From: Stutzerimonas stutzeri
GTDB taxonomy: Bacteria > Pseudomonadota > Gammaproteobacteria > Pseudomonadales > Pseudomonadaceae
Length of the DNA stretch: 64,000 nucleotides
Direction: 5' to 3'
NCBI GenBank assembly: GCA_019056435.1
Contig: CP077641.1
Location: 4,030,001 to 4,094,000 of the forward strand
The position numbers and the translations under genes were made by a program. Positions 37,317 to 44,275 of this stretch are shown here, piece by piece; positions within the stretch are counted from its first letter, which is position 1, and every line of letters starts with the position of its first letter. Under the pieces are notes generated by a model. It did no database searches and was not told the origin of the DNA. It saw only the letters and a program-made list of their open reading frames with translations.

Positions 37317-38352
37317 CAGGCAGCCTCCCTGGCATCACCGGGAACACCGCAAAGCCGCCCACCTCGGCAGCTGCCGCCTCGGCCTTCATCCGGCCCGGGT
37401 TGTTCTTCACCGTGGGGTCATCGTCACCGGCGATGCCGATGCGGATAGTCGGGTTCGCCTCGCGCAATGCGCGGCACACCGCCGCCAGATTGCCGGAGTC
37501 GATCGCCACGGCAACGGGCATCTCCAGCGCCATCCACACGCTGGCAGCCGTCGCGTAGCCCTCGGCCACGAACAGCCCGCCCTCCTCGGCCAGCGAGCCG
37601 ATCAAGTGAAAGCAACCCGCCTTGCGCCCGTACTTCGGGAACAGCTTCGTGCCCTGCTCATTGATCGCCTGCAGGCTCCACAGCTTGCCCGCCGCGTCTC
37701 GCAGCGGCACCGCAATGGTCCCCGCCTTGAACATCAGGAAGCTGATCGAATCCGGCCGGGGCTTCGGCAGGTTCGCGAAGAACTCGCGCGTCTCGCTGCC
37801 CACCCACACATCGCAGCGCTGCCGCGCGTCATCAATGGCCAGCACCACCGTGTAATGGAAGAAGCCAACACCAAAAGCCCCCACCTGCTTGCGCTCCAGG
37901 TAGGGGCTCTCGCCCGTGGGCTTGCAATGCTTCATCCAGATCAATTCGCACGCCCGGGCAACCGCCTCGCGCATCACTGCCAGCCGCGTTTCGTCGGCCT
38001 CGACTTCCGCCTGGCGGGCCGCACGGCGCTTTTCGGCTTCGGCGTTCAGGCGCCGCTTTTCCTCGGCCGTCATCGGCTCGCGCCGCGGCGCCCATCCGTT
38101 GTCCTTCGCCAACTTGATGACCGTGCCCATGCCGGTCCCGCGCTTGCGGCACGACTTCCACACGCTCTTCGCATCCGCCGCGTTGTAGCCCTCGCCCGTC
38201 TGGCTCCAGGCATTCCACGCATCGAACCCCGCCTCTCCGAACTCGGCCTTGACCCCCATCGCCACCGCCAGCCAGGTGTCGCGGTCGTCGGCGTGGATAA
38301 AGGACAGCAGCTCAGCCAGGTCGGTCAGCGCCAACAGCACTGGCTCAGCCAT
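37303..38352 (-). CDS. Toprim primase with PriCT-like N-terminus
   Basis: 349 residues. The N-terminus (DRDTWLAVAMGVKAEFGEAG, ADAKSVWKSC) resembles PriCT_2. A basic helix (EEKRRLNAEAEKRRAARQAE) leads to the Toprim domain, with the Glu in LFVAEGYATAASV and the acidic pair in IGIAGDDDPTVKNN. It makes primers for the partner helicase. GGGAGGG precedes the ATG. Confidence 0.88.
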   Translation of the reverse strand: MAEPVLLALTDLAELLSFIHADDRDTWLAVAMGVKAEFGEAGFDAWNAWSQTGEGYNAADAKSVWKSCRKRGTGMGTVIKLAKDNGWAPRREPMTAEEKRRLNAEAEKRRAARQAEVEADETRLAVMREAVARACELIWMKHCKPTGESPYLERKQVGAFGVGFFHYTVVLAIDDARQRCDVWVGSETREFFANLPKPRPDSISFLMFKAGTIAVPLRDAAGKLWSLQAINEQGTKLFPKYGRKAGCFHLIGSLAEEGGLFVAEGYATAASVWMALEMPVAVAIDSGNLAAVCRALREANPTIRIGIAGDDDPTVKNNPGRMKAEAAAAEVGGFAVFPVMPGRLPDGLE

Positions 38353-38395
38353 TGTCTTGCCCTCCCGCTTGTTCCATCGCGCCGAGGAGTGGAAT

Positions 38396-39076
38396 ATGTT
38401 GAAAAACGTTTTGAAGGATCAAAAGATGACCGAGTTTCACCAGAAATTGCAGTGTCCTTATTGCCGAACAGAAGCCGTACTGTTCAGCGGCTACGGGTTT
38501 ACCCGTACGAAGGCTGGGACCTTGGTTATGTTGACCTGTGGGTATTGTGGTGAAGCCGTCATATCGAAACTGACTCATGACAGCGACGAATACATAGTCT
38601 TCTCGGGCAACCCGGGGCCCTTTGACTTGGACGACACAACCACACCAGTTTTGTCCGTAAGAACCATTCCTGAACCGGAAACTGTAGAAGCGCCCGCGGA
38701 TTGCCCAAGCCGCATAGCAAACGCGTATAAACAAGCCGTAGTGAATCTCGCCCAAGGACACTATGAGACGTGCGTCATTCTTTGCGGTCGTGCACTCGAT
38801 CTCGCTACCAAGGAAATGGACCCCACCTGGAAGCTCGAAAAACGGCTCAAGAAACTCTCTGCCGACAACCGTATAACGGCGAACATGGCGGATTGGGCCC
38901 ACGAAATTCGCCTTGACCGGAACATTGCAGCGCATGAAGAGCATGATTTCAGTAGAGAAAGCGCGGAAGAAATACTTGGCTTCACTGAAGCATTTCTGAA
39001 CTACGTGTACACCCTGCCTGCTTTGATCGAACGAAGAAGAGCGGTACGTGAAGTTAATGATGTGATCGGGAACTGA
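38396..39076 (+). CDS. DUF4145 protein with N-terminal zinc ribbon
   Basis: 226 residues, GAGGAG upstream of ATG 38396. Residues 15-45 hold a zinc ribbon (CPYCRTEAV, CGYCGEAV). The rest is a DUF4145-type helical domain (AYKQAVVNLAQGHYETCVIL, RNIAAHEEHDFS), a HEPN-related fold often linked to restriction and defence loci. It lies antisense inside the minus-strand replication module and is more AT-rich than its neighbours, so it looks like acquired cargo. Function unknown. Confidence 0.78.
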   Translation: MLKNVLKDQKMTEFHQKLQCPYCRTEAVLFSGYGFTRTKAGTLVMLTCGYCGEAVISKLTHDSDEYIVFSGNPGPFDLDDTTTPVLSVRTIPEPETVEAPADCPSRIANAYKQAVVNLAQGHYETCVILCGRALDLATKEMDPTWKLEKRLKKLSADNRITANMADWAHEIRLDRNIAAHEEHDFSRESAEEILGFTEAFLNYVYTLPALIERRRAVREVNDVIGN

Positions 39077-39119
39077 GAGCTGGCATATCTGAGCATGGTT
39101 GCGATAGATCTTAGGAATT

Positions 39120-39341
39120 TTAGCCACGACGCACCCCCTTCCCTCGCTGATCCATCAGGTCCTGGCAGTCGAAGCACAACCGGCAACCCTTCACCGCCTC
39201 CTGCCGCGCCTTCGGGATGGCGTCGAAGCATTCCTCGCATTCGGCCAGGCTCACGCCTTGGTACTGCACCCGGTTATCCAACGCCTGCTGCACGCGCTCG
39301 GCCTGGGCCTGCTCGGCCAGCTCGATCATGTACTCATCCAT
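39120..39341 (-). CDS. TraR/DksA-type zinc-finger protein
   Basis: 73 residues with a four-cysteine finger (CEECFDAIPKARQEAV, CRLCFDC). An N-terminal helix (EYMIELAEQAQAERVQQALD) fits the short TraR type, which enters the RNA polymerase secondary channel. It overlaps the CII-like gene by 8 bp, within the early replication operon. Confidence 0.88.
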   Translation of the reverse strand: MDEYMIELAEQAQAERVQQALDNRVQYQGVSLAECEECFDAIPKARQEAVKGCRLCFDCQDLMDQRGKGVRRG

Positions 39342-39837
39342 GAGCGACCTCCCCGTCCGCGATCGCCTCGAGCATCGCCAGCTCCGCGCCGGCCACGATG
39401 CCCAGGACCTGGCCGATCAGCTTGTTGGCGTGGTAGCGCAGCGTCTCCACCTCGTGCGGAAGCCACACGCAGTCCGCGGCGCCCTCGTGCAGGCTCTCCA
39501 CGAACTCACCCTCGGCATGCAGCAGCTCGCCCAGCGCCTTCAGCGCCGGGCGCGTCGCCGGTACCGGCACGGGCAGGTAAGCCACCGCACCTGCCGGCCG
39601 CACGAGCGCCGCCAGTAAACGCGGGTCACGCGTCGTGGCCACGATCTCCTCGATCAGCTCGGGGTGCATAGGGCGGTTGTTCGAAGGGTTCAGGCGCTTG
39701 CTCAGCTCGTCCGGGTCCATCCCGATCGTCAGCGCCACACTGATCTGCCCGCCAACCGCATCGCGCGTCGCGCGGTACAACGCCTGGCGGGTATTGAGGA
39801 CCGGCCCGGCGGCCGGCAAAAGGTCTTTGCGACTCAT
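39334..39837 (-). CDS. CII-like phage regulatory protein
   Basis: 167 residues. The central segment (MDPDELSKRLNPSNNRPMHP) matches the CII/YmfL-like regulatory family common in Pseudomonas prophages. It lies two genes downstream of cro, the cII position in lambdoid phages, and would weigh lysogeny against lysis. Confidence 0.82.
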   Translation of the reverse strand: MSRKDLLPAAGPVLNTRQALYRATRDAVGGQISVALTIGMDPDELSKRLNPSNNRPMHPELIEEIVATTRDPRLLAALVRPAGAVAYLPVPVPATRPALKALGELLHAEGEFVESLHEGAADCVWLPHEVETLRYHANKLIGQVLGIVAGAELAMLEAIADGEVAHG

Positions 39838-40178
39838 GGTCTTTAATGCCCCGGTATCGCCGTAGCCATTCGTCGGGCAGTTGCCCTACTCTATGGCTAC
39901 AGCAGTCGTCGCCCGCCGCAATACATGCTGTGTCTCGGTGGGCTGACTGTTGAGGTAGTCAGGGGTGGTACCCGTCTACCGGACCGCTGGGTCAAGGCTG
40001 CTTTACTTTGGTGAGTGGGCGCCTTGATACCAGCCTCTACATCGCCTGCCGCCATGGCGTCAGGTTTGCTGCTCTCGGGCCGTGCCCCGTGCCGGCACCG
40101 GTCTGCTGGTGAGGCTTCCGGTGCCGGCTCCCGCCGTTCGATGTTCCCTGTGCTGTGCCTCCGGCGGGGTGTGATTCG
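39838..40178. other. Gap between cro- and cII-like genes with a strong inverted repeat
   Basis: No convincing gene. GCCGGCACCGG (40091-40101) and CCGGTGCCGGC (40118-40128) form a perfect 11-bp inverted repeat with a 16-nt spacer, downstream of cro. Lambda has nutR and tR1 here; a U tract is missing. Confidence 0.5.
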
Positions 40179-40448
40179 TTAAGCGCGGCGGTCCGCTTCG
40201 CGTCGCTCGCCCTCACGGCGATCGCCTTGGCGGCGATCACCGTCGCGGCGTTCTTGAACGAGTAACTCCGGGCGGCGCCGAACGCGCTGCGCATAGAGCG
40301 ATTCGATGGCTTTGCCCGTCGTGTACCGGATATCCGCCCCGTTCAACGCCCGGTGGATCGTAGGCTGCGTGGTGCCGACCGCATCGGCGATCGAGCCTTG
40401 CGAGTAACCAAGCTCCATCAGCTCTTCGATCATGTACTTAATAGTCAT
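40179..40448 (-). CDS. Cro-like repressor
   Basis: 89 residues. The N-terminal helix-turn-helix (YSQGSIADAVGTTQPTIHRA) is clear; the C-terminus is a run of Arg/Glu/Asp repeats (RRDGDRRQGDRREGERREA). It is divergent from the CI gene across three operators, so it is placed as Cro. Its promoter has TATTAT at 40482-40487 and TTGATT at 40505-40510. Confidence 0.85.
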   Translation of the reverse strand: MTIKYMIEELMELGYSQGSIADAVGTTQPTIHRALNGADIRYTTGKAIESLYAQRVRRRPELLVQERRDGDRRQGDRREGERREADRRA

Positions 40449-40453
40449 CGCTC

Positions 40454-40467
40454 ATACCTATGCGTAT
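40454..40467. promoter_or_regulatory. Operator OR-a
   Basis: ATACCTATGCGTAT, the copy nearest to cro. It shares the GCGTAT half-site with the other four operators. Confidence 0.65.
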
Positions 40468-40472
40468 TCGCA

Positions 40473-40501
40473 TTGGAATCGATAATACGCGGACGTATTA
40501 A
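40473..40501 (+). promoter_or_regulatory. PRM-like promoter for cI
   Basis: Plus strand: TTGGAA (40473-40478), 17-bp spacer, TATTAA (40496-40501). It overlaps operator OR-b. Confidence 0.65.
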
Positions 40502-40510
40502 TTGAATCAA
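40482..40510 (-). promoter_or_regulatory. PR-like promoter for cro and the early operon
   Basis: Minus strand: -35 TTGATT (40510-40505), 17-bp spacer, -10 TATTAT (40487-40482). Operator OR-b lies between the two hexamers. Confidence 0.75.
40485..40498. promoter_or_regulatory. Operator OR-b
   Basis: ATACGCGGACGTAT, core of the 18-bp perfect palindrome 40483-40500 (TAATACG, CGGA, CGTATTA). It overlaps both divergent promoters. Confidence 0.78.
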
Positions 40511-40521
40511 TACACTTGCCT

Positions 40522-40535
40522 ATACGTTTACGAAT
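40522..40535. promoter_or_regulatory. Operator OR-c
   Basis: ATACGTTTACGAAT, the copy nearest to cI, inside its leader. It matches the ATACG...ACG pattern with one weaker half. Confidence 0.58.
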
Positions 40536-40546
40536 TGGATGCAGAC

Positions 40547-41212
40547 ATGCACATAGGCAAGCGGCTCGCGGCGAAGCTCGAGCAGCTGGGCTGGTCGGAG
40601 AACGAGCTCAAGCGCCGCACCGGCGTATCGCAGCCGACGATCCACCGGATCATTACCGGCGAGTCACAGGAGCCACGGCAGAGCAACGTCGAGAAGCTGG
40701 CCAAAGCGCTCGGCGTATCGGCACACTGGCTTCGTCATGGTGGCCCGGTCGAGGTGAGCACAAAGGAGGCCGTCGCGGCCTACGAGCCAAATGTGGAGCC
40801 CGGCCCCGAGATCACCAGCCCCTACCGAGCCGTGAAGATCGTCGGCACCGCCCAGATGGGCGCCGAGGGCTATTGGCATGCCCTGGACGAGGGCGACGGC
40901 GTCGTCGATGTCCCCTCCCGCGATCCGGGCGCCTACGCCCTGCGCCTGCGCGGCGATTCGATGGCACCGGCGATCCGCAGCGGCTGGATCGCAGTCTGCG
41001 AACCCAACGGCCGGCTGGTACCAGGTGAATACGTGATGATCCGCCTGCGCGACGGCGAGAGCATGCTCAAGCTGCTGGGCTACGCCAACGACGTCGAGGT
41101 CGGCGTCCTCTCGGTCAACCCCGCCTACGACATGCGCACCATCTCGTTCGATGAGATCGAGCACATCCACTTCGTAGGCGCCATCGTGCCGCCGAGCAAG
41201 GTAAGGGTTTAG
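40547..41212 (+). CDS. CI-like repressor with S24 peptidase domain
   Basis: 221 residues. The N-terminal HTH (ENELKRRTGVSQPTIHRIIT) is followed by a C-terminal LexA-like domain with Ser138 (RGDSMAPAI) and Lys175 (SMLKLLG). At the usual cleavage position the pair is M104-G105 (GTAQMGAEGYW), not Ala-Gly or Cys-Gly, so RecA-driven self-cleavage is uncertain. The ATG at 40547 is preferred over a TTG at 40502 because the HTH then starts at a normal distance. It maintains lysogeny by binding OR and OL. Confidence 0.9.
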   Translation: MHIGKRLAAKLEQLGWSENELKRRTGVSQPTIHRIITGESQEPRQSNVEKLAKALGVSAHWLRHGGPVEVSTKEAVAAYEPNVEPGPEITSPYRAVKIVGTAQMGAEGYWHALDEGDGVVDVPSRDPGAYALRLRGDSMAPAIRSGWIAVCEPNGRLVPGEYVMIRLRDGESMLKLLGYANDVEVGVLSVNPAYDMRTISFDEIEHIHFVGAIVPPSKVRV

Positions 41213-41276
41213 CCATATATTGACGGCTCTGCCGTTTCGAGGCCCATTCGACAGATCGGCTACGGCCTTTCGACTA

Positions 41277-41296
41277 TTTTGCAATCAATTGCAAAA
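41277..41296. promoter_or_regulatory. Perfect palindrome upstream of the RsmN-like gene
   Basis: TTTTGCAAT, 2-nt centre, ATTGCAAAA: a 9-2-9 perfect inverted repeat 71 bp upstream of the CsrA-family start. A partial second copy (ATCAATTGGCAA) lies at 41309. It could be an operator or the end of the cI transcript. Confidence 0.5.
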
Positions 41297-41366
41297 CGGT
41301 CTTTCACCATCAATTGGCAACCTCACCCGCGCAATGAAGCGCGCCTCAACGCAAGGAAGCGAAACC

Positions 41367-41570
41367 ATGGGTTACCTGGTCCTGACCCGCCGCGAAGGCG
41401 AAAAAATCACCATCCGCGTCCAGCCCGGCACCGATCCCGATGAGCTTTTGGAACAGCTACTGCTCGACGGCATCTCAATCGACTTCCTCGAAACATCTGG
41501 CCGCCGTGCGCGCATAGGAATTGAGGCGCCACAGGTCTTAGGAATTCTGCGAGCTGAGCTGGAAATCTAG
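41367..41570 (+). CDS. RsmN-type CsrA-family RNA-binding regulator
   Basis: 67 residues with AAGGAAG upstream. It has the CsrA landmarks LTRREGEKITI at the start and RARIGIEAP near the end, whose Arg residues bind GGA motifs in mRNA leaders. Between them is a helical insert of about 16 residues (PGTDPDELLEQLLLDGI) absent from CsrA but present in the Pseudomonas RsmN/RsmF subtype. It follows cI and is probably expressed in the lysogen, where it could alter host post-transcriptional control. Confidence 0.85.
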   Translation: MGYLVLTRREGEKITIRVQPGTDPDELLEQLLLDGISIDFLETSGRRARIGIEAPQVLGILRAELEI

Positions 41571-41679
41571 CGAGGCGGCTTCCATATTGACGCTCAACCT
41601 GAGCGCCGCGCAGCAAACAGCATTAGTCTGCTAAAGTAATGCCATTAAAGGGCTTATCTCTCATCGCAGTGGATCTAGA

Positions 41680-41883
41680 ATGGAAACGGATGACCCCAAA
41701 AAGCCAACCGACAAGCTTGCGGAAACTCTGGGCGAGATGTTCGGGAAGCTTGCTGTGCTGGCGATTCTGCAAGCACGCACAACGACTGATTTAGCCAAGG
41801 CACTATCCAAGGACGAACAAGTCTCACCACTGACTAGGGGAAAAAGCTATGTCGGCTCTCCAAGGAGTCGACCGGATCATTGA
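41680..41883 (+). CDS. Small hypothetical protein
   Basis: 67 residues, METDDPKKPTDKLAETLGEM, mainly one long helix (LAVLAILQARTTTDLAKALS). The ribosome-binding site is weak. It lies in a more AT-rich segment with the next two small genes, which overlap one another. No family recognised. Confidence 0.55.
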   Translation: METDDPKKPTDKLAETLGEMFGKLAVLAILQARTTTDLAKALSKDEQVSPLTRGKSYVGSPRSRPDH

Positions 41884-41977
41884 GGTTTTGGAAAAGCTCA
41901 CCGAATCAAACCCGCGCATAAATCTGAAGGAAATTCTCGATACAGGCAGCGCTGACAAGGAAGAAACGAATGGGTGA
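41849..41977 (+). CDS. Very small hypothetical protein
   Basis: 42 residues, MSALQGVDRIIEVLEKLTES, preceded by AGGGG 7 nt upstream. It overlaps the previous gene by 35 bp and the next by 8 bp in other frames, suggesting translational coupling. Predicted helical and acidic. Function unknown. Confidence 0.55.
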   Translation: MSALQGVDRIIEVLEKLTESNPRINLKEILDTGSADKEETNG

Positions 41978-42311
41978 CGTGAACCTTGAGTTTTTGCGCA
42001 GAGAGCTCAGCAGGCTTAAAAAAGATAGAGGCTCTGATGGAAGTGGCGATGGTACAAATGACGGCGGCGACCCGCCAGGGGGTGACGGCTTGGAAAAGCG
42101 TATCGAAGCGCTCGAAAAGTCCAGCGTAGACACTCGAGAAAAGCTTATTCGCATAGAAAGCAAGGTTGAGTCTGTGGAGAAACACGGGTCTACAAAGGCG
42201 GATCTATCTGCACTCGAATCAACCATGATCAAATGGTTTGTCGGTACCGCATTTGCCATGGTAGGTCTCGCCACCGCTATCGGCTTTGGATTGGCACGCC
42301 TAATCAAATAG
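41970..42311 (+). CDS. Coiled-coil tail-anchored membrane protein
   Basis: 113 residues. A charged N-terminus with a Gly/Asp-rich linker (GSDGSGDGTNDGGDPPGGDG), a coiled coil (LEKRIEALEKSSVDTREKL) and a C-terminal membrane segment (WFVGTAFAMVGLATAIGFGL). Small anchored proteins next to phage immunity genes often affect superinfection, but that role is only inferred. A terminator follows 14 bp after the stop. Confidence 0.68.
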   Translation: MGDVNLEFLRRELSRLKKDRGSDGSGDGTNDGGDPPGGDGLEKRIEALEKSSVDTREKLIRIESKVESVEKHGSTKADLSALESTMIKWFVGTAFAMVGLATAIGFGLARLIK

Positions 42312-42324
42312 CCTCAGCTACGCC

Positions 42325-42352
42325 AAAGCCCCGCAATGACGGGGCTTTTTTG
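42325..42352 (+). terminator. Terminator closing the immunity operon
   Basis: AAAGCCCCG, 6-nt loop, CGGGGCTTT, then TTT. A typical rho-independent terminator after the coiled-coil gene, separating the cI-rsmN unit from the following genes. Confidence 0.88.
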
Positions 42353-42438
42353 TTTCAGCACTCGATTAATGCTCATAAACTTTACACATCAAATCCTTCC
42401 CGTCCCGCTCCGATTGAACTTTTGCTAACCCCTCATTA

Positions 42439-42454
42439 CTGTACGGATATCCAG
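42439..42454. promoter_or_regulatory. Possible LexA box upstream of the 42471 gene
   Basis: CTGTACGGATATCCAG keeps CTG and CAG and matches 12 of 16 LexA positions. It starts with TACTGTA like the other two boxes and overlaps the -10 (TACTGT, 42437-42442) of a promoter whose -35 is TTGAAC at 42414-42419, spacing 17. Confidence 0.5.
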
Positions 42455-42470
42455 CAGTAAGGAGGTAGCC

Positions 42471-42728
42471 ATGAATCGGACTCAGGCTCAAACCGTCACC
42501 CACCAGCGCCAGGCATCCAGCTATGGCCGCCTGGTACGTCGCATCAACCACCTCATCACCACACCCCGCGCCCAGTACGAACGCCAGGCGAACCTCGTCC
42601 GCCATCCTGACGACCGCCCGGAAGACTGGGAGCGGCTCATGGACGAGATCCAGCAGGCCGACGGCGTTTCGTTGACCAAGCGCCCGGACGGCAGTGTTCA
42701 TGTGCGCTGGCGGGCAACCGAGCACTGA
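42471..42728 (+). CDS. Small protein under possible SOS control
   Basis: 85 residues with a strong AAGGAGG ribosome-binding site. Basic N-terminus (TVTHQRQASSYGRLVRRINH) and an acidic middle (PDDRPEDWERLMDEIQQADG). A single-gene unit between the immunity terminator and the OL promoter. If the LexA-like box is real, it could be an SOS-induced antirepressor. No family recognised. Confidence 0.65.
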   Translation: MNRTQAQTVTHQRQASSYGRLVRRINHLITTPRAQYERQANLVRHPDDRPEDWERLMDEIQQADGVSLTKRPDGSVHVRWRATEH

Positions 42729-42764
42729 CGGCACCTATTCGCGAAAGAATAACGATCGCGACTT

Positions 42765-42778
42765 ATGCGCTTACGTAT
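42765..42778. promoter_or_regulatory. Operator OL-a
   Basis: ATGCGCTTACGTAT, 25 bp before OL-b and just ahead of the -35 hexamer. Confidence 0.7.
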
Positions 42779-42806
42779 TGACTCAACTTATACGCTGGCG
42801 TATTGT
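42778..42806 (+). promoter_or_regulatory. PL-like promoter of the plus-strand early operon
   Basis: TTGACT (42778-42783), 17-bp spacer, TATTGT (42801-42806). Operator OL-b fills the spacer, so CI binding would shut it. Confidence 0.8.
42790..42803. promoter_or_regulatory. Operator OL-b
   Basis: ATACGCTGGCGTAT, a perfect 6-2-6 inverted repeat and the best copy of the operator consensus. Confidence 0.78.
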
Positions 42807-42838
42807 TCGAACCGTACCCACTCACCAAGGTTACGGTC

Positions 42839-43024
42839 ATGCAGACACAGCACAGCACCACCCGCTGCCCGGTCTACCTACACCCGGCAGCGGCCACCAA
42901 CCCCTTCACCGTCCGCCGCATCGAGCGTGAAACCGGCCTGACCGCACACGTCACGCTGCGTACCGCGCAGCTCAAGCGCCACACCCTGCCCGCCTTCGAG
43001 GATGTCGGGCCGTTCGGGGGGTGA
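42839..43024 (+). CDS. First gene of the early operon, small hypothetical
   Basis: 61 residues from MQTQHSTTRCPVYLHPAAAT. It starts 33 bp after the PL -10 box. Contains a basic helix (TVRRIERETGLTAHVTLRTA). No family recognised; early promoter-proximal genes of temperate phages often encode host-takeover or regulatory factors. Confidence 0.6.
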   Translation: MQTQHSTTRCPVYLHPAAATNPFTVRRIERETGLTAHVTLRTAQLKRHTLPAFEDVGPFGG

Positions 43025-43030
43025 TGCAGC

Positions 43031-43627
43031 ATGAGCGCCTACACCCTCACAGCCGGCAGCACCGCGGCCCTGCGGATGATCGCCAGCATGGGCGGCAGCG
43101 AGACCCTGCTGCTCATCCAGCCTGCGCGCGAGCTGCGCCCTGAGATCACCATCGAGCCCTCGGGTACAGTTCTCGGCGGCCCACTCCAGGCGGTTGTCTA
43201 CCTCGGCAACCAGCGCCACAGCATGACGCTGCAGCGCGGCGACAGCGCCAACGCACAGCACCTGGCCGAATGGGTCGAGGCGATTGCAAACGGCACGCTG
43301 GATACCGCCGAGGCCATTCCGCAACGTACAGCCTGCACCTGCCCCAGCGGCGACGGCTCGCTTCGTCACCCATGCCCCGAGCATCAGGTAGGCGAGGCCG
43401 CGCAGTGGCTACCAGAAGACGAAGTCACCATTCGCCGGCTGGCACGTAACACCGGCAGCGCCACGCTCAGCACCGGGACGGTGGTCGCGGTCCATGGCAC
43501 GTCCCACGCGACCACCCGAACGGCGATCGTCGTGCATGGCAGCCAAACACACCTGGTGTGCGGGCCATGGCGGGACGTCTATCTGGGCCTCAGCGATCTG
43601 GCTGAGCAACTGCTCGCAGCCGCCTGA
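43031..43627 (+). CDS. Hypothetical early protein
   Basis: 198 residues, MSAYTLTAGSTAALRMIASM. It contains a possible metal-binding cluster (CTCPSGDGSLRHPCPEH, three Cys and two His) in the middle and beta-rich ends. Spacing of 6 bp to the previous gene shows operon structure. Function unknown. Confidence 0.68.
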   Translation: MSAYTLTAGSTAALRMIASMGGSETLLLIQPARELRPEITIEPSGTVLGGPLQAVVYLGNQRHSMTLQRGDSANAQHLAEWVEAIANGTLDTAEAIPQRTACTCPSGDGSLRHPCPEHQVGEAAQWLPEDEVTIRRLARNTGSATLSTGTVVAVHGTSHATTRTAIVVHGSQTHLVCGPWRDVYLGLSDLAEQLLAAA

Positions 43628-43637
43628 GGCCACACCC

Positions 43638-43913
43638 ATGAACAGGAACCTCGACGACACCGCCGCCGTGCTCGGCATCGGCCCGCGCATCCTGCGCCGC
43701 CGCCTGCGCGAGCAGGGCATCCTCCAGCAGAACGGTGAGCTCGCCTGCGCGCATCGCGACAAGGGCTACCTGTTCGTGGACACCCGCGCGCGCTGGAACA
43801 AAAACATTGGCGCCTGGAGCCATTACCCCGTGGTGATGACTACCGAGGCCGGCATCGCCTGGCTCGCCAAGCAGCTCGACATCACCGTGACCAATAAGGG
43901 AGCCGCCGCATGA
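43638..43913 (+). CDS. KilAC-like DNA-binding protein
   Basis: 91 residues. The sequence DTAAVLGIGPRILRRRLREQ followed by VDTRARWNKNIGAWSHYPVV and TTEAGIAWLAKQL matches the KilA C-terminal domain of phage antirepressors, here standing alone. It may modulate repressor activity. It overlaps the next gene by 4 bp. Confidence 0.72.
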   Translation: MNRNLDDTAAVLGIGPRILRRRLREQGILQQNGELACAHRDKGYLFVDTRARWNKNIGAWSHYPVVMTTEAGIAWLAKQLDITVTNKGAAA

Positions 43914-44275
43914 AGACCAACCCCATCATCGAAGCCATCGGCGCGCTCAAGCTGGTCCCGATCGTCCACTACCACCCGGACGTAGTCAGCGCCGACGCCA
44001 TGCTCGGCGCCGCGCGCGAAGCGGTCGAGCGCCTCGAGGCCATCGACCCAGCCGCGCTCGAGCTGGCCGAGGTGTACCGAGTCGTCGCTGCCGAGCTGGC
44101 CCCCGGCCAAACGCTTTACGTCACGCCCACCACGGATGCCGTGCGGCCCTATGGCGCTGTCGTCACCGATGCGGCCGGCCAGCTGATCGTCACCGCCGCC
44201 GGCAAGACCATCGAGGGCCTCGCGATGCTGGTTCGCATGCGCCTCCCGGCGGGGTGCGGGGAGGCCGTAGCGTGA
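43910..44275 (+). CDS. Hypothetical early protein
   Basis: 121 residues, MKTNPIIEAIGALKLVPIVH, with two helices (DAMLGAAREAVERLEAIDPA) and a beta-rich C-terminus. Start and stop overlap neighbours by 4 bp (ATGA and GTGA), so translation is coupled. No family recognised. Confidence 0.65.
   Translation: MKTNPIIEAIGALKLVPIVHYHPDVVSADAMLGAAREAVERLEAIDPAALELAEVYRVVAAELAPGQTLYVTPTTDAVRPYGAVVTDAAGQLIVTAAGKTIEGLAMLVRMRLPAGCGEAVA

Noticed and set aside
35676-37448. 590-codon open frame antisense to the helicase
   Set aside because: Arg/Gln/Leu-rich shadow of a gene with clear Walker motifs.
36949-38553. 534-codon open frame antisense to primase and helicase
   Set aside because: Same reason; it also runs across two genes and into the DUF4145 gene in another frame.
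42325-42352. attachment site or tRNA end
   Set aside because: It is an ordinary GC hairpin with a T tract; no tRNA fold is present and the true att sites are in dusA.
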